This document shows positions 29,062-37,238 of a stretch of DNA of 64,000 nt, one piece after another. Each line of letters starts with the position of its first letter. The first letter of the stretch is position 1. The notes beneath the pieces are model-generated. The model had not been told where the DNA came from and ran no database searches. It saw only the letters and a program-made list of their open reading frames with translations. The stretch spans positions 1 through 64,000 of the forward strand of contig NZ_JAAJBU010000001.1 of NCBI RefSeq assembly GCF_011392125.1. The letters are read 5' to 3'. Position numbers and translations under genes: made by a program. The DNA comes from Flavobacterium lotistagni (GTDB lineage Bacteria > Bacteroidota > Bacteroidia > Flavobacteriales > Flavobacteriaceae).

Positions 29062-29135
29062 AGCCGGCAGAGGGACTCGAACCCACGACCTGCTGATTAC
29101 AAATCAGCTGCTCTAGCCAACTGAGCTATGCTGGC
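29062..29135 (-). tRNA. tRNA-Thr (anticodon TGT)
   Basis: A 74-base minus-strand cloverleaf with anticodon stem CTGAT/ATCAG and loop TTGTA centre (anticodon TGT), T-loop GGTTCGAGTCC. The acceptor stem GCCAGCA/TGCCGGC carries one A-C mismatch at position 4:69. It is the first gene of the tRNA-tuf transcript. Confidence 0.93.
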
Positions 29136-29144
29136 TTGTAACAA

Positions 29145-29173
29145 TAAAAAAAGTCCGCTATTTCTAACGGACT
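29145..29173 (-). terminator. terminator of hpf, overlapping the tRNA-cluster start site
   Basis: A 9-bp stem (AGTCCGTTA with TAGCGGACT, one G-U) closes a GAAA loop and is followed by seven T on the minus strand. It ends 9 bases before tRNA-Thr(TGT). Confidence 0.85.
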
Positions 29174-29174
29174 G

Positions 29175-29205
29175 CAAATGTATAGGATTTTGTTTTTTAA
29201 ACAAA
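29175..29205 (-). promoter_or_regulatory. promoter of the tRNA-tuf cluster
   Basis: On the minus strand TTTG (29205-29202) is followed after 19 bases by TACATTTG (29182-29175), an exact fit to the Bacteroidota consensus TTTG-N19-TAnnTTTG. The start site is expected near 29170, inside the 5' arm of the hpf terminator hairpin. Confidence 0.8.
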
Positions 29206-29228
29206 ACATTTTTTATAAAAATTTTTAT

Positions 29229-29531
29229 TTAAATATGAGCCCTAATTTTTTCCTTTCTTTTTACCAATAAACGTTCTAAAGATTCCGCTGAAAGCTCCAC
29301 CGCTTCTTCAAATGTCTTGCATTGTTTCTTGACCATGAAATCATCTCCGGGAACGTGAATTTTCACTTCAACAATCTTATTCTCTTTGTCGCTAGTGTTA
29401 TCCACTTTCAAAAAAACATCCGAAGAAACAATTTTATCGTAGTATTTTTCTAATTTATCCATACGTTCTTGGATAAAATCGACCAGCTTTCTGTCTACAG
29501 TAAAGTTAACTGCATGAACATTTACCTTCAT
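29229..29531 (-). CDS. hpf: ribosome hibernation-promoting factor (short HPF/RaiA type)
   Basis: A 100-aa protein matching the S30AE/HPF fold: MKVNVHAVNFTVDRKLVDFI, then ERMDKLEKYYDKI, and a basic C-terminal helix (SLERLLVKRKEKIRAH). It lacks the C-terminal dimerisation domain of long HPF. It binds the small subunit in stationary phase and inactivates ribosomes. It starts 31 bases after xerC with no separate promoter seen, so the two are likely one transcript; its terminator abuts the tRNA promoter. Confidence 0.92.
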   Translation of the reverse strand: MKVNVHAVNFTVDRKLVDFIQERMDKLEKYYDKIVSSDVFLKVDNTSDKENKIVEVKIHVPGDDFMVKKQCKTFEEAVELSAESLERLLVKRKEKIRAHI

Positions 29532-29562
29532 AAAAAAATCATTTTAATGGTTACACTTTGAA

Positions 29563-30459
29563 TTATCTGCGGTTTCTCGGATGGGCGTTACCATATACTT
29601 TCTTGAGTTCTGACAAACTGCTATGCGTATAAACCTGAGTAGATGCCAAACTAGAGTGCCCTAATAATTCTTTAACTGAATTGATGTCTGCCCCATGATT
29701 CAGCAAATGAGTCGCAAAAGTATGACGCAATATATGCGGGCTCTTTTTTACTTTCTCTGAGACATTACTAAAGTAGTGATTAATTAGCCGATACACAAAC
29801 GAATCATTCAATTTAACGCCCTTTTGTGTCAAGAAAAAAATACCACCGTCTTTAATTTGCTCTAAACGAGAACGTTCAACTATATAATCCTGCAACTGCT
29901 TTTCAATGACAGGTAAAATCGGAATAACTCTTTCCTTATTTCTCTTGCCTAAGACTTTTATGGTCGATCCTGAAGTCAGCACATTAGCCATTTCCAAATT
30001 AATGAGTTCCGCTCTCCGAATTCCGGTGGTGTAAAACAAATCAATAATCAGTTTGTCGCGAACGCCTTCAAAACCTTCAGGAAATTGCAAATGATTCAGA
30101 ACAGCATCAAGTTCTTTCTCTGAAAAAGGGATTTGAATTTTCTTAGGTGCTTTTAGTGCTTTGTGTTTCAGTAGCGGACTCACCTGAATCTGCTTCGACT
30201 TCAAAAGAAATTTATAGAAGCTTTTCAAAGACGAAGTCTTGCGGTTCACCGAAGCATTGGAAATGCCCGAATCAACCAACGAAACAATCCAACTTCTAAT
30301 TTGACTATAGTTAGCCTCCAACAAATTTTCCTGATCAAACTCCTCGCGAAGAAACCGCTCAAAAAAATCCACATCGGCACAATAGTTCAAAACGGTGTGC
30401 ACCGAATAATTCTTCTCGAGCTGCAAGTAATCGTGGAACGCCTGTTTGATTTTATCCAT
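29563..30459 (-). CDS. xerC: tyrosine recombinase XerC-like
   Basis: A 298-aa tyrosine recombinase that resolves chromosome dimers at dif with its partner XerD. The N-terminal SAM-like core-binding domain (1-90) precedes the catalytic domain with Arg148 (TTGIRRAEL), Lys in the beta-hairpin ([13 protein letters not shown]), [23 protein letters not shown] and the nucleophile Tyr. Length and motifs fit XerC/XerD rather than a phage integrase, and it sits among housekeeping genes. Assignment to XerC rather than XerD is less certain. A TACCTTTG -7 element lies in the loop of the preceding rpsU terminator. Confidence 0.88.
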   Translation of the reverse strand: MDKIKQAFHDYLQLEKNYSVHTVLNYCADVDFFERFLREEFDQENLLEANYSQIRSWIVSLVDSGISNASVNRKTSSLKSFYKFLLKSKQIQVSPLLKHKALKAPKKIQIPFSEKELDAVLNHLQFPEGFEGVRDKLIIDLFYTTGIRRAELINLEMANVLTSGSTIKVLGKRNKERVIPILPVIEKQLQDYIVERSRLEQIKDGGIFFLTQKGVKLNDSFVYRLINHYFSNVSEKVKKSPHILRHTFATHLLNHGADINSVKELLGHSSLASTQVYTHSSLSELKKVYGNAHPRNRR

Positions 30460-30465
30460 AAAAAA

Positions 30466-30507
30466 AACCGTTAGCCCAAAGGTATTAAACTTTGTAAACT
30501 AACGGTT
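30466..30507 (-). terminator. terminator of rpsU with the xerC -7 element in its loop
   Basis: AACCGTTAG (30466-30474) and CTAACGGTT (30499-30507) form a perfect 9-bp stem followed by a T-run on the minus strand that touches the xerC start codon. The loop holds TACCTTTG (30484-30477), a match to TAnnTTTG; no -33 TTG is seen at the right distance, so the promoter call is weaker than the terminator call. Confidence 0.8.
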
Positions 30508-30527
30508 CTATGCTTGAAAAAGTTGTA

Positions 30528-30722
30528 TTAACTTTCTAAACGGTCTTTCAATGTTTGGATGTAAGCCGCTTTCTGGATTTTCATCCTGTGCGTTACAGAA
30601 GGTTTAATGAAAGCTTGTCTGGCGCGCAACTGACGTACAGTTCCGGTCTTGTCAAATTTTCTCTTATAGCGCTTTAGTGCTCTATCAATATTCTCTCCGT
30701 CTTTAATTGGTATAATCAACAT
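30528..30722 (-). CDS. rpsU: ribosomal protein bS21
   Basis: A 64-aa basic small-subunit protein (MLIIPIKDGENIDRALKRY, KFDKTGTVRQLRARQAF). In Flavobacterium ribosomes bS21, with bS6 and bS18, covers the 3' tail of 16S rRNA and hides the anti-Shine-Dalgarno sequence. This gene is the only one in the window with a strong Shine-Dalgarno site (AAAGGAGGTG, 10 bases before the ATG), which fits autoregulation: ribosomes lacking bS21 would read it best. It has its own promoter and terminator. Confidence 0.95.
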   Translation of the reverse strand: MLIIPIKDGENIDRALKRYKRKFDKTGTVRQLRARQAFIKPSVTHRMKIQKAAYIQTLKDRLES

Positions 30723-30732
30723 AATATAGACA

Positions 30733-30740
30733 CCTCCTTT
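30733..30740 (-). promoter_or_regulatory. strong Shine-Dalgarno sequence of rpsU
   Basis: The minus strand reads AAAGGAGG at 30740-30733, followed by TG, with 10 bases between GGAGG and the ATG (30722-30720). It complements the conserved 16S 3' tail. A short CCTT/AAGG pairing just upstream could partly mask it. Confidence 0.85.
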
Positions 30741-30751
30741 CGTTAAGGCGG

Positions 30752-30781
30752 CAAATGTAATTAATAATTGATAATTAACAA
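30752..30781 (-). promoter_or_regulatory. promoter of rpsU
   Basis: TTG (30781-30779), 19 bases, then TACATTTG (30759-30752) on the minus strand. The expected start site gives a leader of roughly 25 bases that contains little other than the Shine-Dalgarno site. Confidence 0.8.
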
Positions 30782-30838
30782 TGAATAATTAAAAAAAAAA
30801 CCAAATTATTAATTATTAACTATTCATTATTAATTAAT
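30758..30838. repeat. AT-rich imperfect palindrome
   Basis: Two arms of about 33 bases made of AATTAATAAT/AATAATTA motifs surround an A-run. The arms pair imperfectly. The left arm overlaps the rpsU promoter. It resembles the AT-rich palindromes common between flavobacterial genes. Confidence 0.6.
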
Positions 30839-30840
30839 CT

Positions 30841-30953
30841 CGGGCGTGTCGGCGGCATTGAACTTCCGACTAGCTAAAAAGATTCCGCGCCGCCGTCAGG
30901 CTGTCCGCTGTAGTCCTCGCTGGGCTGCGGGCTGCCGCTTCCATCCTTTACGC
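30841..30953 (+). repeat. GC-rich intergenic repeat, copy A
   Basis: Starts GGGCGTGTCGGCGGC, has AGCTAA, then TTCCGCGCC.CCGTCAGGCT, TCCGCTGTAGTCCTCGC and GGGCTGCCGCTTCCATCC. Shares these blocks in order with copies at 35085, 50822 and 61684. It is far more GC-rich than the surrounding spacer. The plus-strand frame across it (30846-31091) is not a believable gene. Confidence 0.8.
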
Positions 30954-31053
30954 AAAACAAAAGAAAGAAGCAAGACACCTAGCCCCACTCTTATCTCTTT
31001 CGATTATCTTGAAGCAAAGCGATCTTGCTTCTTGCAGCGTAGCGGTGTATTCT

Positions 31054-32223
31054 CTATTTCACCGCGGGCTTATAATTTTGTTTGTCAATAATCATCTTTG
31101 ACAAAATCTCTCTCAAAATTTCAGAAGTTCCACCTCCGATTGGCCCTAAACGGCTGTCTCGCAGTAAACGTGCTAGCGGATATTCTTCCATATAACCATA
31201 ACCGCCGAGCATTTGCAAACAACTATAAATCGCTTCGTCTGCAACTTTAGTTGATTTGAGCTTGGCCATCGTAGCTTCTTTCACTACATACTCGCCTTGA
31301 TTCAATCGCGCGACTGCAGCATAATTGAATACTTTACAATGTTCTACTTCGGTCGCGTGATCTACCATTGTATGTCTTAACGCTTGAAACTTATTAATCT
31401 TGGTTCCGAAAGCTTCACGCTGCGACATATATTCTATAGTATAATCAATGGCGTATTCAGCGCGCGCATGGGCGTTAATGGCCATCACTAATCTTTCGAG
31501 CGCAAAGTGCTGCATAATGTATGGAAAACCTTTACCTTCTTCACCCATGAGATTCTCAACTGGAATTTCTACATTGTCAAAAGCAATCTCAGCAGTATCG
31601 GAAGCTCTCCAACCCAATTTATCGAGTTTGGTGGCAGATATTCCTTTCAGGTTGGTATCCATCAAAAAAATACTAATTCCCTTGTTGCCTAACTCAGGGC
31701 TGGTTTTGGCTGCGACCACATAATAGTCAGCATAAACTCCGTTGGTGATAAAAGTCTTTGAACCGTTGATGATGTACTTATCTCCTTTTTTCACCGCAGT
31801 GGTTCGCATCCCAGCCACATCGCTACCTCCAAAAGGTTCGGTAATACACAAAGCACCGATTTTATCGCCTGAAATGCTTGGTGCCAAATAATCCTGTTTG
31901 ATGCGTTGGTCACCTTCTGCATTGAGGTGCGTCATCGCTAAATAAGAATGTGCCCACATGGCTGCAGCAAACCCCGAAGATTTAATTTTTTGAAGTTCCT
32001 CTAAAAACACAACGGTATAAAATAAATCTAAGTTTAAACCGCCATAGGCTTCAGGATAAGTAAGACCGAAGAAACCCATCTCGCCAAATTTCTTCCAGAT
32101 AAACCGTTCAATGGTTCCTGTTTTTTCCCATTTTTCAATATGAGGCACTACTTCCACTTGGAGGAAATCGCGGAAACTTTTTCTGAACAATTCGTGTTCT
32201 TCTGTAAAGTAAACTGAATTCAT
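31054..32223 (-). CDS. acyl-CoA dehydrogenase
   Basis: An FAD enzyme that introduces the alpha-beta double bond into acyl-CoA, about 389 aa. The N-terminal helical domain (FTEEHELFRKSFRDFL), the FAD/substrate segment CITEPFGGSDVAGMRTTA, FITNGVYADYYVVAAKT, and the C-terminal segment QMLGGYGYMEEYPLARLLRD followed by GGGTSEILRE are all family hallmarks. The substrate chain length cannot be read from the sequence. Start chosen at 32223 (MNSVYFTEEHELF) because the longer frame (32271) would overlap the upstream gene and because a TTG-N21-TATATTTG promoter (32258-32289) lies inside that extension. Confidence 0.9.
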   Translation of the reverse strand: MNSVYFTEEHELFRKSFRDFLQVEVVPHIEKWEKTGTIERFIWKKFGEMGFFGLTYPEAYGGLNLDLFYTVVFLEELQKIKSSGFAAAMWAHSYLAMTHLNAEGDQRIKQDYLAPSISGDKIGALCITEPFGGSDVAGMRTTAVKKGDKYIINGSKTFITNGVYADYYVVAAKTSPELGNKGISIFLMDTNLKGISATKLDKLGWRASDTAEIAFDNVEIPVENLMGEEGKGFPYIMQHFALERLVMAINAHARAEYAIDYTIEYMSQREAFGTKINKFQALRHTMVDHATEVEHCKVFNYAAVARLNQGEYVVKEATMAKLKSTKVADEAIYSCLQMLGGYGYMEEYPLARLLRDSRLGPIGGGTSEILREILSKMIIDKQNYKPAVK

Positions 32224-32248
32224 TTTGGCTAATTTTTGTGTGTATTTT

Positions 32249-33115
32249 TTAGAATTCCAAATATAAGGCAATAATTTCTATTCTATCAACCGGAAAATTG
32301 GGAATTTTTGACAAATCCTCAATGCTCTTGATACCATTGTTCATGCTTCTAAAAGTAACGATAGACTTGGCAATTGGATATTTAAAATAAGGAAAAGTCA
32401 TTAACTCTTTAATGCCAAGTTGGTTAATAGAATATTTCTTGACTTCAGGCAAAGCCGATACTTTGAAATCTTGATTTAGTTTTTCAATCACTTCGGGTGA
32501 TAACCCCCAAATATCTTGTAATTGTTGCATACTTACAAAACCACCCAATTTTTCTTTTTCTTTCAGGATTCTAGCAGACAAGCCATCACCTATACCATAC
32601 ACTTTCTTCAAATCTTCAGCGGTAGCCAAGTTGATGTCTTTGATTACCTTAATTTCTTTCATTTGAAATGAATTGGATGCAGAAATTTTGTTGGTATTCC
32701 GCTTGTTTACCCAATCTGGAAATTTAAAATAAGGCGAAATGACTTTGAGCAGCGAATCTGAAACTTTTGTAACCTGTTGGAATTCTTCGGCCGAATTGAC
32801 ATAGCGATTGGTTTTTCTATACGCGAACAAACGATCGATTTCCTCAACAGACATCCCAAGTTTATAGCCCTTAAAATCAGTAATAAAATTCGGGTTGAAG
32901 GGCCGCATGACGTAACTGTGCCTAACGTACGAACTAGCCGTATCTGTTGGCAAAGCGACCCATTGCTGCTTGGAGGCAACCGGCTTAGGCTTCGTTCGGA
33001 AATCGACACTGAAATAAACAAGTTGAAAAACAACTATAACCGAGAACAAAGCAAAAATTCCGGTGCGTTGTGATTTGGAGAATTTAAAATACGAGTAGAT
33101 TGGATTTGTTTTCAT
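32249..33115 (-). CDS. membrane-anchored helix-hairpin-helix protein (ComEA-like)
   Basis: A 288-aa protein with an N-terminal membrane segment (TGIFALFSVIVVFQLVYFSV, about 17-37) and at least two helix-hairpin-helix motifs in the C-terminal half (INLATAEDLKKVYGIGDGLS; INQLGIKELMTFPYFKYPIA), plus a degenerate one near 100. Such motifs bind DNA non-specifically; ComEA receives incoming DNA in the periplasm of transformable bacteria. In Bacteroidota this longer form is widespread and its role in uptake is not shown. Neighbouring genes give no competence context. Confidence 0.75.
   Translation of the reverse strand: MKTNPIYSYFKFSKSQRTGIFALFSVIVVFQLVYFSVDFRTKPKPVASKQQWVALPTDTASSYVRHSYVMRPFNPNFITDFKGYKLGMSVEEIDRLFAYRKTNRYVNSAEEFQQVTKVSDSLLKVISPYFKFPDWVNKRNTNKISASNSFQMKEIKVIKDINLATAEDLKKVYGIGDGLSARILKEKEKLGGFVSMQQLQDIWGLSPEVIEKLNQDFKVSALPEVKKYSINQLGIKELMTFPYFKYPIAKSIVTFRSMNNGIKSIEDLSKIPNFPVDRIEIIALYLEF
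32258..32289 (-). promoter_or_regulatory. promoter of the acyl-CoA dehydrogenase gene
   Basis: TTG (32289-32287), 21 bases, TATATTTG (32265-32258) on the minus strand. It overlaps the last codons of the upstream helix-hairpin-helix gene and sets the downstream ATG at 32223 as start. Confidence 0.6.
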
Positions 33116-33182
33116 TTTGCATGGCGTTGAAATTAGTAAATGGCGTTGATAAAGAATGAAATTTCAAGAAGAAGATGGTAAG

Positions 33183-33410
33183 CTAGAGGTCAAAAACCGA
33201 ACTGCGCTTGGCGCGAATAAGATCTTTGAGCCGAATCCAGAAAGCTAATGTCAAATAGACTCCGAACCAAAGGCCGGCGGTCACAAATGAAATATAAATA
33301 AAGAAAAGCCGAACACTATTGGCTCGCATTCCGAGTTTATCGGCCAAACGGGAAGACACATGAAAGCCGTGCTTTTCAAAAAAATATTTGAGATTAAGAA
33401 TAAAAGACAT
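33183..33410 (-). CDS. PspC-domain small membrane protein
   Basis: A 75-aa protein with a PspC-like N-terminus (FEKHGFHVSSRLADKLGMRANSVRLFFIY) and a membrane segment (FIYISFVTAGLWFGVYLTLAFWI). PspC proteins take part in envelope-stress sensing in Proteobacteria; this isolated short version may do something similar. It stands alone between the helix-hairpin-helix gene and the cystathionine synthase gene. Confidence 0.7.
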   Translation of the reverse strand: MSFILNLKYFFEKHGFHVSSRLADKLGMRANSVRLFFIYISFVTAGLWFGVYLTLAFWIRLKDLIRAKRSSVFDL

Positions 33411-33554
33411 GGAAGTGTATTGGAAGAATTTTCATAACTGATTTTGGATGGCGTTTATTGCAATACTAAGGTAATAAAATTAGCCCTAAAAAAACAATGA
33501 ACCATCCACTTAAAAAAGCGAATCGTTCATTGTTATGGTGATGGATTAATCGGG

Positions 33555-34916
33555 TTATTTGATTGTCCCGATAATATCGTATTTGGTAATGATGTGGTGT
33601 TTGCCGTTTCCTAAATCAATCAACACTGCTTGGTTGTCTTTGGTGATGAGTTTAGAAACTTCTTCGATAGGCGTTCCCATTTTGACTATCGGGTAAGGTT
33701 TGCCCATGACTTCGCGAATCGGTTTATCGGCCGCATTTTTATCAGAAACATACATTTGGAACAAATCCGACTCGTCGATTGAGCCTACAAAACCAGAGGT
33801 GTCGATGACCGGAATCTGTGAGATTTTGTACTGGCGCATTCTTTCAATAGCATGTGAAACTAGTTCTTCGGTTCGAACAATCACTAAAGGTTTGTCAATA
33901 TGATCTTTGATTACGTCTTCGGCCTTTTTGATTTCTTCGTCTAGGAAACCGCGCTCGCGCATCCAATCGTCGTTGAACATTTTGCCTACGTAACGGCTGC
34001 CGGAATCATGGAAAAGCACCACTACTACATCGTCTTTCTTGAAATGATCTTTAAGCTGAATCAAACCTTTTACTGCCGAACCGGCCGAGTTGCCTACGAA
34101 AATCCCTTCTTCGAGAGCGATTTTTCTCGTGTATACCGCAGCGTCTTTATCGGTCACTTTGGTAAAGCCGTCAATTAACGAGAAATCTACATTCTTGGGC
34201 AAAATATCTTCGCCAATACCTTCAGTGATATACGAATAGATTTCGTTCTCATCAAAAATACCCGTTTCGTGGTATTTCTTGAACACCGAACCGTAAGTAT
34301 CAACGCCCCAAATTTTGATGTTTGGGTTTTTCTCTTTGAGGTATTTGGCCACACCAGAAATGGTTCCGCCGGTGCCTACCCCGACCACGAAATGGGTGAT
34401 TTTACCTTCGGTTTGTTCCCAGATTTCTGGACCTGTTTGTTCGTAATGTGCTACGGCGTTAGATGGATTATCGTATTGGTTGACGTACCAAGAATTTGGT
34501 GTTTCTTCACCCAAACGTTTGGACACCGAATAATAGGAACGCGGATCGGTGGGTTCTACATCGGTCGGGCAAACGACCACTTTGGCGCCCACTGCGCGCA
34601 ATATGTCCATTTTTTCTTTGGATTGTTTGTCGGTAATGACGCAGATGAGTTTGTAGCCTTTGACGATAGCTGCAAGCGCGAGGCCCATTCCGGTATTTCC
34701 AGAGGTTCCTTCAATGATGGTTCCACCAGGTTTTAAGCGACCGTCGGCTTCTGCGTCTTCGACCATTTTGACGGCCATACGGTCTTTAACCGAGTTGCCC
34801 GGATTGAACGTTTCTACTTTGGCCAAAACCAGCGCATCGACTTCGGCTGTGACTTTGTTTAGGCGAACCAGCGGCGTATTACCAATGGTGCCGAGTATGT
34901 TTTCTGAGTAATTCAT
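33555..34916 (-). CDS. cystathionine beta-synthase (PLP enzyme with two CBS domains)
   Basis: A 453-aa fold-type II PLP enzyme. The PLP lysine lies in GNSVKDRM (about residue 44); the phosphate loop is GTSGNTG and GVGTGGT; residues from about 340 onward form two CBS domains (LVIVRTEELVSHAIERMRQ; IREVMGKPYPIVKM). It condenses serine or O-acetylserine with homocysteine or sulfide; the CBS tail favours cystathionine beta-synthase over cysteine synthase, but the substrate is not proven. CBS domains often bind adenosyl ligands and regulate the enzyme. A promoter (TTG-N19-TATATTTG) precedes it. Confidence 0.9.
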   Translation of the reverse strand: MNYSENILGTIGNTPLVRLNKVTAEVDALVLAKVETFNPGNSVKDRMAVKMVEDAEADGRLKPGGTIIEGTSGNTGMGLALAAIVKGYKLICVITDKQSKEKMDILRAVGAKVVVCPTDVEPTDPRSYYSVSKRLGEETPNSWYVNQYDNPSNAVAHYEQTGPEIWEQTEGKITHFVVGVGTGGTISGVAKYLKEKNPNIKIWGVDTYGSVFKKYHETGIFDENEIYSYITEGIGEDILPKNVDFSLIDGFTKVTDKDAAVYTRKIALEEGIFVGNSAGSAVKGLIQLKDHFKKDDVVVVLFHDSGSRYVGKMFNDDWMRERGFLDEEIKKAEDVIKDHIDKPLVIVRTEELVSHAIERMRQYKISQIPVIDTSGFVGSIDESDLFQMYVSDKNAADKPIREVMGKPYPIVKMGTPIEEVSKLITKDNQAVLIDLGNGKHHIITKYDIIGTIK

Positions 34917-34974
34917 TCTTGAAAAGGTGATAAAGTTCTTAGGCTCTGAGGCACTAAGTTTTTTTTTTAAGTTA

Positions 34975-35004
34975 CAAATATATTGATAATATGAAGGTTT
35001 GCAA
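34975..35004 (-). promoter_or_regulatory. promoter of the cystathionine beta-synthase gene
   Basis: TTG (35004-35002), 19 bases, TATATTTG (34982-34975) on the minus strand. The leader would be about 55 bases. Confidence 0.7.
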
Positions 35005-35084
35005 GTTCAGATAACGTTAATTCATGAAGGTTTGCGTGAGGGATTACCTCACTAAAGTTTTTATTTTCATAGGTGTTCGGTGAA

Positions 35085-35166
35085 TGCTGCGCATTTGCAG
35101 CGGAAAGCCCGACGGTGGCGCGGATTGTTCAACCATTAGCTAATTTAGATGGCCGCCGGCACGCCC
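35085..35166 (-). repeat. GC-rich intergenic repeat, copy B
   Basis: On the minus strand: GGGCGTGCCGGCGGC, AGCTAA, TCCGCGCCACCGTCGGGCT, TTCCGCTG. It starts two bases after the stop codon of the porin gene. The blocks match copy A in order and spacing, but the 3' part after TCCGCTG diverges. Confidence 0.8.
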
Positions 35167-35168
35167 TA

Positions 35169-37112
35169 TTATTGAAAGAAATTCCAGACCAAACCAAAAC
35201 GCACGATGAAATCGCGGTAAGGATAATCGGGCGCGGAATAGAATTTATTCTTGCTGGAGAAAGCCGAATTGAAATGCTCGGCCTTGAGAAAAATGCGGCA
35301 CTGACGAATCCGGGCGTTGATAAAGAAATCGAGCATCGGGAAATCGCCTATTTTTTGGTTGTTTTGCACAAAGAAATCGGAAACCACAGGGTTGTAGCCG
35401 TTGGCGTAATATTTCGTGAAATAATTCAGCGTAACACCGCTTTGCAGGTAAAGCGCCTTGGTAAAGAAATAGCCCGAATAATAAAGCGTATTGCGGGTTA
35501 CAATTTTCGGCACATTAAGCACCTGGTCGTCTTGCTGGGTTTGCTGGTAAAGTATCGTATTGTCTAACGCGAAACGCCAGTACTTGATTTCCTTATTGAC
35601 CTTAACCGAAAAGTATTGAATGGATTTTTCATACTGCTTGGGCGAAATGAGTTGCACACGCGGATTGGCACTGTCATCAGAGAAGAACAAATGGTTGTCA
35701 TAGTTAGACAATTGCATCGAGACTTCTGCCCATTGGGTGCGCGCGGTAGCCGTCAGTGTATTGATTTTCTCGTTCTTGAAGTTATTAAACCAATTGTAGT
35801 CGATAAAACTGCTTTGGTGCAAATTATAAAGATGGTCAGGAAGTTTGTTCGTATTCTGGTAGCCGAGTAGCAGTTTGTTCTTGGCGTTGAACTCGTAGGC
35901 GAGATTAGCTTCAATGTTTGTAAGGGATTGGTTGGTAATGGAATTGGTGTAGGCCAGTGTTCCTCTCCATCTGTTTTTGAGATAGTCGTATTGGGCACCG
36001 AACCCATTTATTTTATCGTTGATAGCATTTGGAATCAGTTGATTTTCTCGAATGACAATGGTGTTGTAAAAATAGTTGTAACGGAAATCATCGAGGAAGA
36101 AGTGGAATTTTCCCAAAAGATTGCTTTCGTATATCGCACCGACTTTGTTGTACATGCGATTGTATCGAAGATGATCGTTAACTCCCGAACTTACATAAGC
36201 ATCTCCAAAACGGTTAACGAACGTATCGCCAATGGTAGATGTTACGGTCGGTTGGTAGTATTCGTAAAACTTGGTTTCGTAGTTGAATTGGTGTGTAAGG
36301 TAAAGATTATTGTTGCCTTTGGTTGGGTTGATTCTGAACTGATGATCGAAGAAAAAACGTTTGCCTTTAAGGAACGAGGTAGCATCAAGCAAGTAAACTT
36401 CGAGTCGGGGGCGTTGTTTGAAGGCAGGATCTTTACTTTCGAAATCTTCTGGCGTGGTGATTCCTCCGTTTTCTCCGTTAAGAAAATCTTGTCCGGTGTA
36501 GTGGGTATCGATGGAATATCTAAAAGATTTAGTATGGTAGCTAGAAGTCACGCGAAAGTTTCCTGTGCTAGACAGTTGGTTGATATATTTACCCAGTGAA
36601 CGAAGCCCTTTGTATGCTATTGAAAAATTGAACTGCTCAGAAGTATTAACGGTAAGAAAGGCATCTAGCGACTGGCCTTGCTCCATGACCGTTTTGAAAT
36701 ACAGGTCTGTAAGCGGCGTAGCGACTGAATAATACTTTACCTGATTGGCTTGGATGTAGTTAAAATGCTTCCCCTGATAACCGATTTCCGGATAGGGCGA
36801 AATCCGATTGAAACTATGCTGAAGCGTAGTGTACGTTTGGCCTTCATTGAGAAATGGCATCAATCCAAAAATATCTTTACGCAGGTAATTGTATTCGTAC
36901 TCTTTTTTGATGGTCAAAGAAGTATCGACATAAGTAGTGTCACGGTCGAGTGAAATCATTCTGTAAGAAGTTATGGGTGCTTTTCGAGCTAATTCTTTAT
37001 CTTTTTGCTCTTGGGATTTGAGTAAACTCTTCTTGGGCTCTTCTTGTTTAGGCTCTTGTGAATAAACCAAACTGAATGATAAGAATAGAAAAGAGATGAA
37101 TAGGATTCTCAT
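35169..37112 (-). CDS. putative outer-membrane porin (Porin_10 type)
   Basis: About 647 aa. A signal peptide (MRILFISFLFLSFSLVYSQ) is followed by a charged segment and then a long beta-barrel with alternating aromatic strands, ending in IVRFGLVWNFFQ with a C-terminal aromatic pair. This fits the putative-porin family of Bacteroidota, which is common beside housekeeping genes. Transported substrate unknown. Start chosen at 37112 rather than 37142: the signal peptide begins there and a TATTTTTG -7 element (37137-37130) lies within the longer frame. A GC-rich repeat follows directly. Confidence 0.82.
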   Translation of the reverse strand: MRILFISFLFLSFSLVYSQEPKQEEPKKSLLKSQEQKDKELARKAPITSYRMISLDRDTTYVDTSLTIKKEYEYNYLRKDIFGLMPFLNEGQTYTTLQHSFNRISPYPEIGYQGKHFNYIQANQVKYYSVATPLTDLYFKTVMEQGQSLDAFLTVNTSEQFNFSIAYKGLRSLGKYINQLSSTGNFRVTSSYHTKSFRYSIDTHYTGQDFLNGENGGITTPEDFESKDPAFKQRPRLEVYLLDATSFLKGKRFFFDHQFRINPTKGNNNLYLTHQFNYETKFYEYYQPTVTSTIGDTFVNRFGDAYVSSGVNDHLRYNRMYNKVGAIYESNLLGKFHFFLDDFRYNYFYNTIVIRENQLIPNAINDKINGFGAQYDYLKNRWRGTLAYTNSITNQSLTNIEANLAYEFNAKNKLLLGYQNTNKLPDHLYNLHQSSFIDYNWFNNFKNEKINTLTATARTQWAEVSMQLSNYDNHLFFSDDSANPRVQLISPKQYEKSIQYFSVKVNKEIKYWRFALDNTILYQQTQQDDQVLNVPKIVTRNTLYYSGYFFTKALYLQSGVTLNYFTKYYANGYNPVVSDFFVQNNQKIGDFPMLDFFINARIRQCRIFLKAEHFNSAFSSKNKFYSAPDYPYRDFIVRFGLVWNFFQ

Positions 37113-37196
37113 GGGAAAGTTATCTGAGACAAAAATAGCCATTTGTTTCTAAAATCCATTAGCTTGACACCAAGTTGTAGGTTTACTTAAAACAAA

Positions 37197-37218
37197 AAAC
37201 CACCCGATTGGGTGGTTT
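37197..37218 (-). terminator. terminator of the BNR-repeat T9SS gene
   Basis: AAACCACCC pairs with GGGTGGTTT around a 4-base loop, followed by a T-run on the minus strand, 21 bases after the stop codon at 37239. Confidence 0.9.
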
Positions 37219-37238
37219 TATATGAAAGAACTAATGAA

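Noticed and set aside
30846..31091. 81-aa plus-strand frame across the intergenic repeat
   Set aside because: It coincides with a GC-rich non-coding repeat present in three other places in unrelated frames.
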